DNA of 34,775 nucleotides from an uncultured Clostridia bacterium (GCA_944381455.1 CALWLF010000055.1:1-34775); one strand, 5' to 3'; positions 18,306 to 26,503 are shown, counted from the stretch's first letter. The notes: generated by a model from the sequence alone, not told the origin. Translations and numbers: made by a program.

Positions 18306-18707
18306 ATGAGATTTAGTCCAGGTACATTTTTTCATGGAACGAAAGCCAAACTGCAAGTGGGAGATTTTTTGACCAACGGATTTCCTTCCAACTATGAAAA
18401 AGGCAAAGTTGCAAGATATATCTATTTTTCTGGCACCTTAGATGCGGCCATTTGGGGTGCAGAGCTGGCAAAAGGGGAAGGAAAACAAAGAATCTATGTG
18501 GTGGAGCCGGAGGGAGAATTTGAAGACGATCCCAATGTCACAGACCAAAAATTCCCGGGGAATCCAACGAAGTCCTATCGATCGAAAGATCCCTTAAAAA
18601 TAGTTGGAGAAGTCGTTGGATGGAAGGGGCATTCACCAGAAGTCTTGGAAACCATGTTGGAGCGAGTAAAACAACTGGAGGAGCAGGGGATCAAAGCCAT
18701 AGAATAA
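18306..18707 (+). CDS. arr: NAD+--rifamycin ADP-ribosyltransferase Arr
   Basis: This 133-residue protein is collinear with Arr, which inactivates rifampicin by transferring ADP-ribose from NAD+ to the drug. The family hallmarks are present: FFHGTKA, YIYFSGTLDAAIWGAELA, RIYVVEPEG, DDPNVTDQKFPGNPTKSYRS and a C-terminal IVGEV-W-GH. H10, Y40 and D75 occupy the positions of the catalytic His-Tyr-Asp triad described for mycobacterial Arr. GAGAGGGG precedes the ATG. It is a single gene between two terminators, with no transposon or integron parts beside it, so it looks like a chromosomal resistance gene rather than a mobile cassette. Activity on rifamycins is inferred from the family. Confidence 0.92.
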   Translation: MRFSPGTFFHGTKAKLQVGDFLTNGFPSNYEKGKVARYIYFSGTLDAAIWGAELAKGEGKQRIYVVEPEGEFEDDPNVTDQKFPGNPTKSYRSKDPLKIVGEVVGWKGHSPEVLETMLERVKQLEEQGIKAIE

Positions 18708-18740
18708 AAAGAAAAAAGCCTCACACTTTTTGGCGCAGAT

Positions 18741-18852
18741 TCATAAAAAAACAAAGATGGCTGCAATCCTTACATAACAGAGGATTGCAGCCATCATCTT
18801 TTTGCTGAGGTTGTTTTTTTCTAAAGACTGCTCTCGCAATTTCCAAGAAGCA
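18741..18852. repeat. Dispersed hairpin element, copy B (bidirectional terminator between arr and serA)
   Basis: GATGGCTGCAATCCT (18756-18770) pairs perfectly over 15 bases with AGGATTGCAGCCATC (18781-18795) around a 10-base loop. The plus-strand tail is ATCTTTTT and the minus-strand tail is TTTGTTTTTTT. It lies between convergent arr and serA, so it can end both transcripts. Similarity to copy A extends on both sides, including ACAAAGATGGCTGCAAT, TTTTGCT, AAGACT and TTTCCAAG. Confidence 0.7.
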
Positions 18853-18912
18853 AAACAAAAACAATGTTTTTTCTTAGAAAACTGCTTTCAGTGCAAGATT
18901 TTTTGTATTCTC

Positions 18913-20088
18913 TTATTTTTCTCTTACGATTCTTGCCCGAACCACGCCTTCGATGGCATTCAAGTCATCCAAAACAGCCTGGTTTTTGCCGCACAGGCTA
19001 TCCAGGTCTACAATGGTATAGGCCATGGTGCCTTTGGCTTTATTGATCATGTTGTCAATATTCAAGTTTTCTTTGGCAAACACGGCGGTGATGGAGCCGA
19101 TCATATTGGGTACGTTTTTGTGGGCGATGGTGATACGGGCTTTGCCGGTATACATGGCTTCGCAGTTGGGGAAGTTCACGGAGTTGCGGATGGTGCCATA
19201 TTTGAGGAAAGCCTTCATTTCGATGGCAGCCATTTCGGCACAGTTTTCTTCCGATTCCGGCGTGGATGCGCCCAGGTGAGGGATGGCAATGACGTTTTCC
19301 ATTTCCAGCACTTCGGCACTTGGGAAGTCAGTGATGTATTTTTCGACAATGCCTTCGGCCATGGCAGTTTTTAACGCAGCGTTATCCACCAATTCTCCGC
19401 GGGAGAAGTTCAAAAGGCGGCAGCCCTTTTTCATATAGCCAAACAATTCGGCGTTGAACATATTGCGGGTGGCGTCATTTAAAGGCATGTGCATGGTGAT
19501 GTAGTCGCACTGGCCAACCAAGGTTTCTTTGCTGTCTGCCAATTCCACCTGGCTGGAAATGCTCCAGGCAGAATGCACCGACAAGAAAGGATCATAGCCG
19601 ATGACTTTCATGCCCAAAGCGGCGGCGGCGTTGGCCACCAATACGCCGATGGCGCCCAGGCCGAAGACACCCAAAGTTTTGCCGATGACTTCTGGACCGA
19701 CGAACTGTTTTTTGCCGCTTTCCACTTGCTTTTCAATGTTTTCGGTGCCTTGCAGGCTCTTGGTCCAGTGGATGCCTTCCACAATTTTACGGGAGGAGAG
19801 GAAGAGGGCAGTCAACACCAATTCTTTGACGGCATTGGCGTTGGCGCCTGGGGTATTGAAAACGACGATGCCTTCTTCGGAGCAGCGGTCGATGGGAATA
19901 TTGTTGACACCAATGCCGGCGCGGGCAATGCCCAGCAAAGATTGGGGGAAGGCATAGTCTTTCATTTCTGCGCTGCGGACGATGATGCCTTCTGGATCTT
20001 CCACATCTTTGCCAACGATAAAGTCTTTGGCTGGCAGTTTTACCAGACCTTTTTCGGAAATTTCATTTAAAGTTTTCACACGATACAT
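18913..20088 (-). CDS. serA: D-3-phosphoglycerate dehydrogenase (SerA) with ACT domain
   Basis: This 391-residue protein oxidises 3-phosphoglycerate to 3-phosphohydroxypyruvate, the first step of serine synthesis. The Rossmann motif GLGAIG is at 143-148, with catalytic R230 (SRGELVD), E259 (DFPSAE) and H271 (PHLGAST). The C-terminal 75 residues form an ACT domain (RITIAHKNVPNMIGSITAVF) that in this family binds serine for feedback inhibition. The Glu-His spacing is 12 residues, shorter than the 23 of the E. coli enzyme, so the active-site lid loop is trimmed. It is the second gene after serC (47-base gap), under the same T-box leader. Confidence 0.93.
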   Translation of the reverse strand: MYRVKTLNEISEKGLVKLPAKDFIVGKDVEDPEGIIVRSAEMKDYAFPQSLLGIARAGIGVNNIPIDRCSEEGIVVFNTPGANANAVKELVLTALFLSSRKIVEGIHWTKSLQGTENIEKQVESGKKQFVGPEVIGKTLGVFGLGAIGVLVANAAAALGMKVIGYDPFLSVHSAWSISSQVELADSKETLVGQCDYITMHMPLNDATRNMFNAELFGYMKKGCRLLNFSRGELVDNAALKTAMAEGIVEKYITDFPSAEVLEMENVIAIPHLGASTPESEENCAEMAAIEMKAFLKYGTIRNSVNFPNCEAMYTGKARITIAHKNVPNMIGSITAVFAKENLNIDNMINKAKGTMAYTIVDLDSLCGKNQAVLDDLNAIEGVVRARIVREK

Positions 20089-20135
20089 GGGAATCCGCCT
20101 CTTTTCTCTATCTCAAACTGATGATTATTTTTTGA

Positions 20136-21224
20136 TTATTTGTTTTCTACTTCAAATTTGCCCATAAATTCTACCAAGGCTTTCACGCCTTCCACTGGCA
20201 TTGCATTGTAGATGGAAGCGCGCATGCCGCCAACGGTACGATGGCCTTTCAGGTTGACAAAGCCTTTTGCTTTTGCTTCACTGATGAATTTTGCATTCAA
20301 TTCTTCTGTTGGCAGGATGAAAGGTACGTTCATCAAAGAACGGTCTTTTTTCACAACGGTGCCTTGGAACAGTTTGGAGTTATCCAAGAAGTCATAAAGG
20401 ATGGCTGCTTTTTCTTCGTTGATTTTCTGCATCACATCAATGCCGCCCATTTTTTTCACCCATTGGAATACCAAACCTGCAAAGTAGATGGAGAAGGTTG
20501 GTGGGGTGTTATACAAAGATTTTTCTTTGGCATGAATGTCATAACGGAGCATGGTTGGGGTGAAGTCCATGGCGTGGCCCATGAGGTCGTTACGAACGAT
20601 GGCAATGGTCACACCGGCTGGGCCCAGGTTTTTCTGTGCGCCGGCAAAGATCAGGCCGAATTTGCTGATGTCATACCGTTCAGCCAAAATGTTGGAGCTC
20701 ATATCGCCTACCACAGGCACGCCTTTGGTGTCTGGGATCAGGCTATCTGGAATATGGGTACCATAGATGGTGTTATTCAGTGTCATATAGAAGTAATCGG
20801 CTTCTGGATCAAATTTGGCTGGATCCAGTTCTGGAATGTAGCTGAACACTTTGTCTTCAGAAGAAGCAACCACATTGACTTTGCCGTATTTTTCTGCTTC
20901 GCTGATGGCTTTTTTGCTCCACTGGCCCGTTTTTACATAGTCGGCCTTACCGTTTTTGGTCATCAAGTTCATGGGGATCATGGCAAACTGGGTGCTGCCG
21001 CCGCCTTGCAAAAACAAAATGGTGTAGTTTTCCGGCACAGCCATCAATTCTCTTAAATCGGCTTCGGCGGTGAAAATGATGTCTTCAAAATCTTTGGAGC
21101 GATGGCTCATTTCCATAACGCTCATGCCGGCGTTTTTATAACATACGAAGTCTTTTTGTGCCTGTTCCAGCACTTCCAAAGGCAGCATGGATGGACCTGC
21201 CGAAAAATTGTACACTCTTTCCAT
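20136..21224 (-). CDS. serC: Phosphoserine aminotransferase (SerC)
   Basis: This 362-residue class V aminotransferase converts 3-phosphohydroxypyruvate and glutamate to phosphoserine. The N-terminus (YNFSAGPSMLPLEVL), the GGGSTQF phosphate loop and the PLP lysine K198 (GAQKNLGPAG) are all present. The start at 21224 follows AAGGGAGG. The longer open frame to 21422 runs through the T-box leader and is not coding. It is the first gene of serC-serA. No serB-type phosphatase is visible in the window, so the last step of the pathway must be encoded elsewhere. Confidence 0.95.
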   Translation of the reverse strand: MERVYNFSAGPSMLPLEVLEQAQKDFVCYKNAGMSVMEMSHRSKDFEDIIFTAEADLRELMAVPENYTILFLQGGGSTQFAMIPMNLMTKNGKADYVKTGQWSKKAISEAEKYGKVNVVASSEDKVFSYIPELDPAKFDPEADYFYMTLNNTIYGTHIPDSLIPDTKGVPVVGDMSSNILAERYDISKFGLIFAGAQKNLGPAGVTIAIVRNDLMGHAMDFTPTMLRYDIHAKEKSLYNTPPTFSIYFAGLVFQWVKKMGGIDVMQKINEEKAAILYDFLDNSKLFQGTVVKKDRSLMNVPFILPTEELNAKFISEAKAKGFVNLKGHRTVGGMRASIYNAMPVEGVKALVEFMGKFEVENK

Positions 21225-21276
21225 AAATAAAACCTCCCTTAATTTTTGGTTCTTGCTCCAGTTGGGAAAAGGATAT

Positions 21277-21542
21277 AAAAAAACCCTCGTCCCGACAAAT
21301 TGATTTGTTGGGACGAGAGTAGACTTGCTCCCGTGGTGCCACCCGCATTGGTCCTCCAAAAAAGAGGAACCCACTCGTTTTCTGCTGTAAAGGGCAGAAC
21401 CCTTCCGACTCCTCGCCGGCAACTCGGAAAATGGAACACCCGCTTGACCAACCGGCTTTCACCAGCCGCCGGCTCTCTGCAATGGATACACGGATTTAGT
21501 TTTCGTCATTGTTATTTTGCTATATACAAATGTTTTTGCATG
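21277..21542 (-). promoter_or_regulatory. T-box riboswitch of serC-serA (probably tRNA-Ser)
   Basis: On the minus strand the leader shows a stem-I distal element GGTGAAAGCC and the T-box core GGGTGGCACCACGG (forward about 21334-21347). An intrinsic terminator of CTCGTCCC with GGGACGAG and a T run follows (21277-21317). A UCC (Ser) codon at 21426-21428, followed by a purine, is the best specifier candidate. The UGGC core would pair with a GCCA tRNA end, as expected for G73 of tRNA-Ser. Uncharged tRNA should favour the antiterminator and switch on serine synthesis. Confidence 0.85.
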
Positions 21543-21548
21543 GAAGAT

Positions 21549-21576
21549 ATTATATCACATTTTTTTGCATTTGCAA
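21549..21576 (-). promoter_or_regulatory. Promoter of the serC-serA T-box leader
   Basis: The minus strand reads TTGCAA (21571-21576), a 16-base spacer, then TATAAT (21549-21554), preceded by TGA as an extended -10. It lies just upstream of the T-box leader. The 21577-21743 stretch between the two divergent promoters is A+T-rich with no ORF. Confidence 0.7.
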
Positions 21577-21743
21577 GTGGTATTTTGTCTAAAATATAAA
21601 TATTTTTGCAAATTTATTGTACAAATCTGATAAAAATAGAATTTTTTTATTCTTTTTCGCACCAAAGAAACGGAAAAAAGCGAAAGTTTTTTTCTGTAAA
21701 AAAAGTCTATGTGAGAGAGAAAAAAACTATGAAGAAAAAAAGC

Positions 21744-21771
21744 TTGACAAATAAAAAAAGGTGTGTATAAT
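21744..21771 (+). promoter_or_regulatory. Promoter of the trpB T-box leader
   Basis: A perfect TTGACA (21744-21749) and a perfect TATAAT (21766-21771) have a 16-base spacer. It points away from the serC promoter. Confidence 0.85.
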
Positions 21772-21777
21772 CAAGAA

Positions 21778-22046
21778 TAAGTTTTATTATTACACTAAAG
21801 CGGTGAACAGGAAAAGTATTTGTGAAACGCGGCTTTTCAGAGAGTCCTCCAAGGGTGGAAGGAGGGCGCCGGCGGCACAAAGAATGGGCCTGGGAGCGGG
21901 AACCAAACGGCGCAAGCTTAGTAGGGGACACGGGTTTCTCCCGTTACAGAGAAAAAAGCGGCAAAGGGTATCCCTTTGCAATAGAGGTGGCACCACGCAT
22001 CGACTGCGTCCCCTAACAGAAATTCTGTTGGGAGGCGCTTTTTTTA
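21778..22046 (+). promoter_or_regulatory. T-box riboswitch of trpB (probably tRNA-Trp)
   Basis: The leader of about 270 bases has a stem-I region (CAGAGAGTCCTCC with GGAAGGAGG) and the specifier context GAATGGGCCTGGGAGC, with UGG (Trp) at 21885-21887. The T-box core is AGAGGTGGCACCACGC (21983-21998). It ends in a terminator whose arms GCGTCCCCTAACAG and CTGTTGGGAGGCGC are followed by seven T. The UGGC core fits the G73-CCA end of tRNA-Trp. It should allow trpB expression when uncharged tRNA-Trp accumulates. Confidence 0.87.
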
Positions 22047-22068
22047 TACAAAAAAGGAGTGAAGAAAA

Positions 22069-23445
22069 ATGGCAAAAATCCCCAATCGCATTTTATTATC
22101 TGAAGACGAGATGCCTCAGAGTTGGTATAATGTCAAAGCAGACATGAAAGAAAACCATGATCCCTTTATCAACCCCCAGACCATGAAACCGGCAAAGATG
22201 GAAGATTTGTTTCCAGTCTTTGCAGAGGAATTGTGCCGGCAGGAATTTTCCACCGAGCGGTATATTCCCATTCCGGAAGAAATTTTAAATAAGTACAAAA
22301 TGTACCGTCCAGCGCCCCTTTGCCGGGCCTATGCCTTGGAAAAACTGCTGGATACTCCGGCTCGTATCTACTATAAATATGAAGGGCAAAATACTTCCGG
22401 CAGCCACAAACTGAACTCTGCCATTCCCCAGGCTTATTATAACAAAGCCCAAGGCATCACCAGCTTGACCACAGAAACTGGGGCCGGACAGTGGGGGACG
22501 GCTCTTTCCATGGCCTGTGCTTTTTATGATTTGCCTTTGAAAGTATTTATGGTAAAAATCAGTGCCCAGCAAAAACCATACCGCAAAGCTGTGATGGAAA
22601 CTTACGGCGCCCAGGTGATTCCAAGCCCCAGCATGGAAACGGCAGCCGGCCGGGCGGTGCTGGCTGGAGATCCCAACTGCAACGGCTCCTTGGGCACAGC
22701 CATCAGCGAAGCGGTGGAAACGGCAGTGACCACACCAAACTGCCGGTATGTATTGGGCTCGGTGTTAGACCAGGTGGTGCTCCATCAATCCATCATTGGT
22801 TTAGAGAGCAAGCTGCAGATGGAAAAAGTGGATGAATATCCCGACATTATCATCGGCTGCGCCGGCGGCGGCTCCAACTTGGGCGGTTTGATTTCTGCGT
22901 TCATGCAGGACAAATTGACTGGAAAGCGGAATCCTCATTTCATTGCCGTTGAACCAAAGGCTTGCCCATCCATGACCAGAGGAAAATATGCTTATGATTA
23001 TTGTGATACGGGACATGTGACACCAATGGCTAAAATGTATACTTTGGGGGCTGGATTTATGCCTGCATCCATCCATGCCGGCGGGCTGCGCTATCATGGT
23101 ATGTCGCCCATTGTTTCCAAATTGTATCACGACGGCGCTTTGGATGAAGCCAGAGCCGTGTTCCAAAAAGACGTGTTTGATGCAGCTGTGCTCTTTGCCA
23201 AAACAGAAGCCATTTTGCCAGCGCCAGAAAGCGCCCATGCCATCCGGGTGGCCATTGATGAAGCCATCCGCTGCAAAGAAACGGGAGAGGCCAAAACCAT
23301 TTTGTTTGGCTTGACTGGAAACGGCAGCTTTGACTTAACGGCTTATCAGTCTTATCATGAAAACAAAATGCAAAATTATGAACCGACGGACGAAGAAATT
23401 CAAAGAGGATTTGATTCTTTGCCGAAAATTCCCGGTATTCAATAA
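22069..23445 (+). CDS. trpB: TrpB2-type tryptophan synthase beta chain (stand-alone)
   Basis: This 458-residue PLP enzyme condenses indole and L-serine to tryptophan. K114 in SGSHKLNSA is the Schiff-base lysine and GCAGGGSNLGG is the PLP-phosphate loop. The long N-terminal segment and motifs such as RPAPLCRAYALEK and EGQNTSGSHK place it in the TrpB2 subgroup rather than the classical TrpB1 that pairs with TrpA. No trpA or other trp gene lies in the window. AAAGGAG precedes the ATG and a Trp T-box controls it, which supports a tryptophan role. TrpB2 enzymes are thought to salvage free indole. Confidence 0.93.
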   Translation: MAKIPNRILLSEDEMPQSWYNVKADMKENHDPFINPQTMKPAKMEDLFPVFAEELCRQEFSTERYIPIPEEILNKYKMYRPAPLCRAYALEKLLDTPARIYYKYEGQNTSGSHKLNSAIPQAYYNKAQGITSLTTETGAGQWGTALSMACAFYDLPLKVFMVKISAQQKPYRKAVMETYGAQVIPSPSMETAAGRAVLAGDPNCNGSLGTAISEAVETAVTTPNCRYVLGSVLDQVVLHQSIIGLESKLQMEKVDEYPDIIIGCAGGGSNLGGLISAFMQDKLTGKRNPHFIAVEPKACPSMTRGKYAYDYCDTGHVTPMAKMYTLGAGFMPASIHAGGLRYHGMSPIVSKLYHDGALDEARAVFQKDVFDAAVLFAKTEAILPAPESAHAIRVAIDEAIRCKETGEAKTILFGLTGNGSFDLTAYQSYHENKMQNYEPTDEEIQRGFDSLPKIPGIQ

Positions 23446-23533
23446 AGCGGTTTGATGTTTAATTTTTCGCATCTTTTCCCATACTAAGAACGCCATGAAA
23501 GGCAAATTTCTGACGGAAAGGAAGCGAAACGCC

Positions 23534-23710
23534 ATGAACAAACTGGCCATTGGAGCCATGGGCATGATGCTGGGCGGCCTGGCAGGCTTAGCCGGCATGG
23601 AATATGCCAAAAACAGCAAATCGGCGAAAAAACAAATGATGCGCACCGGCAAAAAAATGATTTCTAAAGCGGAAGACGTGCTGGAAGATATGGCCGATAC
23701 CATGCGCTGA
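23534..23710 (+). CDS. Small membrane-anchored basic protein, YtxH-like
   Basis: This 58-residue protein has one glycine/alanine/methionine-rich hydrophobic segment (LAIGAMGMMLGGLAGLAGM, about residues 4-22). A lysine-rich amphipathic tail follows (KSAKKQMMRTGKKMISKAEDVLEDM). The form resembles small YtxH-type stress or envelope proteins, but the match is to overall shape only. ATG 23534 follows AAAGGAAG; an in-frame ATG at 23495 has no ribosome site. A terminator follows, so it is a separate short gene. Confidence 0.6.
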   Translation: MNKLAIGAMGMMLGGLAGLAGMEYAKNSKSAKKQMMRTGKKMISKAEDVLEDMADTMR

Positions 23711-23752
23711 TTCTGCCAAAAAAGCCATAGCTGCAACAAATCTTTGAACAAG

Positions 23753-23795
23753 AGGCCGCTGCCTGTTTCCAGCGCGAAACGGGCAGCGGTCTTTT
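23753..23795 (+). terminator. Intrinsic terminator after the small membrane protein gene
   Basis: GGCCGCTGCCTGTTTC pairs with GAAACGGGCAGCGGTC around CAGCGC, followed by TTTT. The A+T-rich stretch that follows (to about 23860) may act as an UP element for the next promoter. Confidence 0.75.
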
Positions 23796-23887
23796 GTGTT
23801 AGGAAAAAAATATTTTTTTTGGAAAAATTTTTCAAAAAATTGTAAGAAAGAAAAAATGGTGTTTTGCTAGGAAATCTTTGGACAGTA

Positions 23888-23896
23888 TGGTATAAT
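23888..23896 (+). promoter_or_regulatory. Extended -10 promoter of the SLH surface-protein gene
   Basis: TGG-TATAAT is an extended -10 with a consensus hexamer, about 108 bases before the ATG at 24005. The leader can form small hairpins (GGAC with GTCC; AAAAC with GTTTT), a common feature of stable messages for abundant surface proteins. Confidence 0.6.
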
Positions 23897-24004
23897 GAAA
23901 AAGAACATGAAATGTATGGCAATACTTTTTGGACTGATAGAAAATGGTCGGTCCACAGGAGAAAAACTGCAACGGTTTTGACAGAAACAAAGGAGGGATT
24001 GGTT

Positions 24005-26320
24005 ATGAAAAAGAAATTTGCGCTTTTGCTCTCACTGGCTTTGGTGATGGGCTCTGCAACGGCAGCATGGGCTTCTGTGACATTTAGTGATCTCAATGAT
24101 GTGCCTTGGTCTGGCGCAAGAAATTATATCATGGCGGCAGCAGATTTACAGCTGATGGTGGGAGAAAAAAATGAGGACGGCACCAGTTTGTTCCGTGCCA
24201 ACGACAAAGTGACTTATTGTGAAGCAATGCAGCTGGCTTATAATATTCTGGTCAGCCAGGGAGAAGCTTCGCCATCGGATGCAGTGACGCTGAAATGGAA
24301 AAGCGCCATGGAAGGCTATCATCTGCCAGAATGGGCCTATGAAGCAGTGGCCTATGGACTGGAAGAGGGCATTGTCACGGTGGGAGACTTAAGTGGGTTT
24401 ATGAAAAATGACACCACCAGCAATCAGGCCACCAGAGAAGATGTGGCAGTGATTTTTGGCCGCGCATTAAACCAGGGGAAAACCTTGACCACTTCTTCTA
24501 CCTCTTTTAGTGATAATGCATCCATTTCCACAGCAGCACGGCCTTATGTGGCTTATTTACAAAAGGAAAAAATTTTGGTTGGGGATGAAGAAAATAAATT
24601 TAACCCCAAAAACCTCATCAATCGGGCTGAAATGGCTGTGATTACCACAAAAACATACAGTGCTGTTTCTTCTGAAGCTTTGGATGTGGAAACGAAAACC
24701 ATTTCTGGCACTGTGACAAATGCCACAGCAGCAGGTGTGTGCAAAACCCTGACCATTTCCCCGGCAAATGGCAGCAGCAAAACGCTGACTGGCGTGAAGG
24801 GAACACCGACGAAAAACGGTGATTTGATGAGCATTCAGACAGGTTCTACTGTAACAGTAGAATATATTGGAAACACCATTTTGTCGGTGGATGTGGGCCA
24901 ATCTGCTTCTTTAAGCCAGACAGATGCCGCCAGCGGCACCCTCAATAATATTACTGCCGATAGTGTGGTGCTGAATCTTTCCGGCGGCGGTTCTCGGATT
25001 TATGAGCTTTCTTCTTCGGCAGAACTGTATTTGAACGGAGAAGCAAGCAGTCTTTCTGCCATTCGCCGCGTGCTGGAAAATGGTGTAACCATTGATGTAA
25101 CAGTTGGTTTGAGCGGCCAGACAGCCATTTTGGTAGAGGCGCAAGGCGAAGAAGATGTGGTGGTTGGAACCATCACAAATTTGAAAAGCGACCGGGTGAC
25201 CATTGACCGCAACAACGGCACGGAAATGACCTATGAACTGGAGCGGTATGTACGGGTGAAACTGGAAGGCTCCACTTACAGCATCAGCAATTTGATAGAT
25301 GACTATGGCTCGGTGGAACTTTCTGTCAAAGCATATTTAAATGACGGAGGCTATGTGGAAACCATGGAAGTGGGCGCCTCTCAGGCAGGCGGCACAGCCA
25401 AAGGCTATGTGAAATCCATTTCGGAAGACAAAATCACATTAAACGACGGAGACAGCAACACCTCCTATAAAATGGGAAAAAATCCTTATGTCACTTATGA
25501 AGGTGCTGATTTGACACTGTCCAAGCTGATTTCTAAATATAAAGCAGGCACAGCTTTTACGGCCAAGGTATATCTGGACAGCAACAAACGGGTAAGCCGC
25601 ATCATTGCCACATTGGAAGATGATACGGTTGGAACCATCGAAAAACTGACCGATGATTATATCACCATCATGACGGGAGCCGATGTGGAAAAAGAGTATT
25701 TGATGGACGAAGATGTGGTCATCGAGCTGAAAGACGGAAAGACAGAATCTTTGGACTATTTGCAGGCAGTATTTGTGGCAGGCGAAACAACGGCCGATTT
25801 ACAGCTCAATGGTTCGGATGAAGTGGTAAAAATCAAGGTGGATATCGATAAGAGCAATTACAATGTGGTAACTGGCGATTTGAACAAAATGGGTACAGAC
25901 AGTTTGGAAGTGGGCAACAAGACCATCTATGCCAACAGCAAAACCAAAGTGACCATTGATGGCAAAACCAGCACCATGAGCGATTTGCAAAAACGGTTGA
26001 AATCTGGAGAAACTTTTGGTGTGACGGTGGCTTATTCCGACGATGTGGCCAATACGGTGCAGGCCAAGCTGGAAGAAAGCAGCGGCCGGGTGACGCAAAT
26101 GGTGAAAGGGAAAATTACCATTGCCATGAAAGATGGCACCATCAACACCTATTCTGTGGCTGAAGACAACGACTTGACCATCCGCATTGATGGCAGAAGC
26201 ACCAAATATACATACAATGAGTTTTACAGCAAATGGTATTTGAATAAAGTGAATTTTGATGTGGAATTGGTGTTTGAAGACGGTATCGTGACAACCATCT
26301 ATGCTGACACCGTTTCCTAA
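24005..26320 (+). CDS. S-layer homology (SLH) domain surface protein with repeated beta modules
   Basis: This 771-residue exported protein has a signal peptide at residues 1-23 (MKKKFALLLSLALVMGSATA, cleavage after AWA). Three SLH domains follow at about 26-215 (FSDLNDVPW, PEWAYEAVAYGLEEGIV and ARPYVAYLQKEKILVGDEENKFNP), which bind pyruvylated secondary wall polymer. The remainder consists of repeated modules of about 80 residues that open with patterns like GTITNLKSDRVTI, GYVKSISEDKITL and GTIEKLTDDYITI. AAAGGAGGG precedes the ATG; the open frame upstream to 23864 is untranslated leader. It could be an S-layer component or an accessory wall protein. It is flanked by terminators. Confidence 0.88.
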   Translation: MKKKFALLLSLALVMGSATAAWASVTFSDLNDVPWSGARNYIMAAADLQLMVGEKNEDGTSLFRANDKVTYCEAMQLAYNILVSQGEASPSDAVTLKWKSAMEGYHLPEWAYEAVAYGLEEGIVTVGDLSGFMKNDTTSNQATREDVAVIFGRALNQGKTLTTSSTSFSDNASISTAARPYVAYLQKEKILVGDEENKFNPKNLINRAEMAVITTKTYSAVSSEALDVETKTISGTVTNATAAGVCKTLTISPANGSSKTLTGVKGTPTKNGDLMSIQTGSTVTVEYIGNTILSVDVGQSASLSQTDAASGTLNNITADSVVLNLSGGGSRIYELSSSAELYLNGEASSLSAIRRVLENGVTIDVTVGLSGQTAILVEAQGEEDVVVGTITNLKSDRVTIDRNNGTEMTYELERYVRVKLEGSTYSISNLIDDYGSVELSVKAYLNDGGYVETMEVGASQAGGTAKGYVKSISEDKITLNDGDSNTSYKMGKNPYVTYEGADLTLSKLISKYKAGTAFTAKVYLDSNKRVSRIIATLEDDTVGTIEKLTDDYITIMTGADVEKEYLMDEDVVIELKDGKTESLDYLQAVFVAGETTADLQLNGSDEVVKIKVDIDKSNYNVVTGDLNKMGTDSLEVGNKTIYANSKTKVTIDGKTSTMSDLQKRLKSGETFGVTVAYSDDVANTVQAKLEESSGRVTQMVKGKITIAMKDGTINTYSVAEDNDLTIRIDGRSTKYTYNEFYSKWYLNKVNFDVELVFEDGIVTTIYADTVS

Positions 26321-26360
26321 GCCAATGCGTGGAGTTGCTGATGGCTAAGTAAGCAGCAGG

Positions 26361-26400
26361 CGCTGCCATCCTTTTACAGATGGAGGATGGCAGCGTTTTT
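26361..26400 (+). terminator. Intrinsic terminator after the SLH gene
   Basis: CGCTGCCATCC (26361-26371) pairs perfectly with GGATGGCAGCG (26385-26395), followed by TTTTT. Confidence 0.85.
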
Positions 26401-26474
26401 ATGTTAAGCCGGGGCAAAGAGCGAAAGAAGTCGCCTTTTTTGTATGCAGGGCGAAACAAATTTCTTGAGAACAG

Positions 26475-26503
26475 TTGATAAAATGTCCAAAAAAATTTAT
26501 AAT
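26475..26503 (+). promoter_or_regulatory. Promoter of the radical SAM-wecB transcription unit
   Basis: TTGATA (26475-26480), a 17-base spacer, then TATAAT (26498-26503). It lies 37 bases before the ATG of the radical SAM gene. Confidence 0.75.

Noticed and set aside
21225..21422. Upstream extension of serC
   Set aside because: It translates the T-box leader RNA; the SerC start with its Shine-Dalgarno site is at 21224.
23335..24096. A 253-codon minus-strand open frame over the trpB end, small membrane gene and SLH leader
   Set aside because: It crosses two terminators and a promoter, opposes real genes, and shows no recognisable protein.
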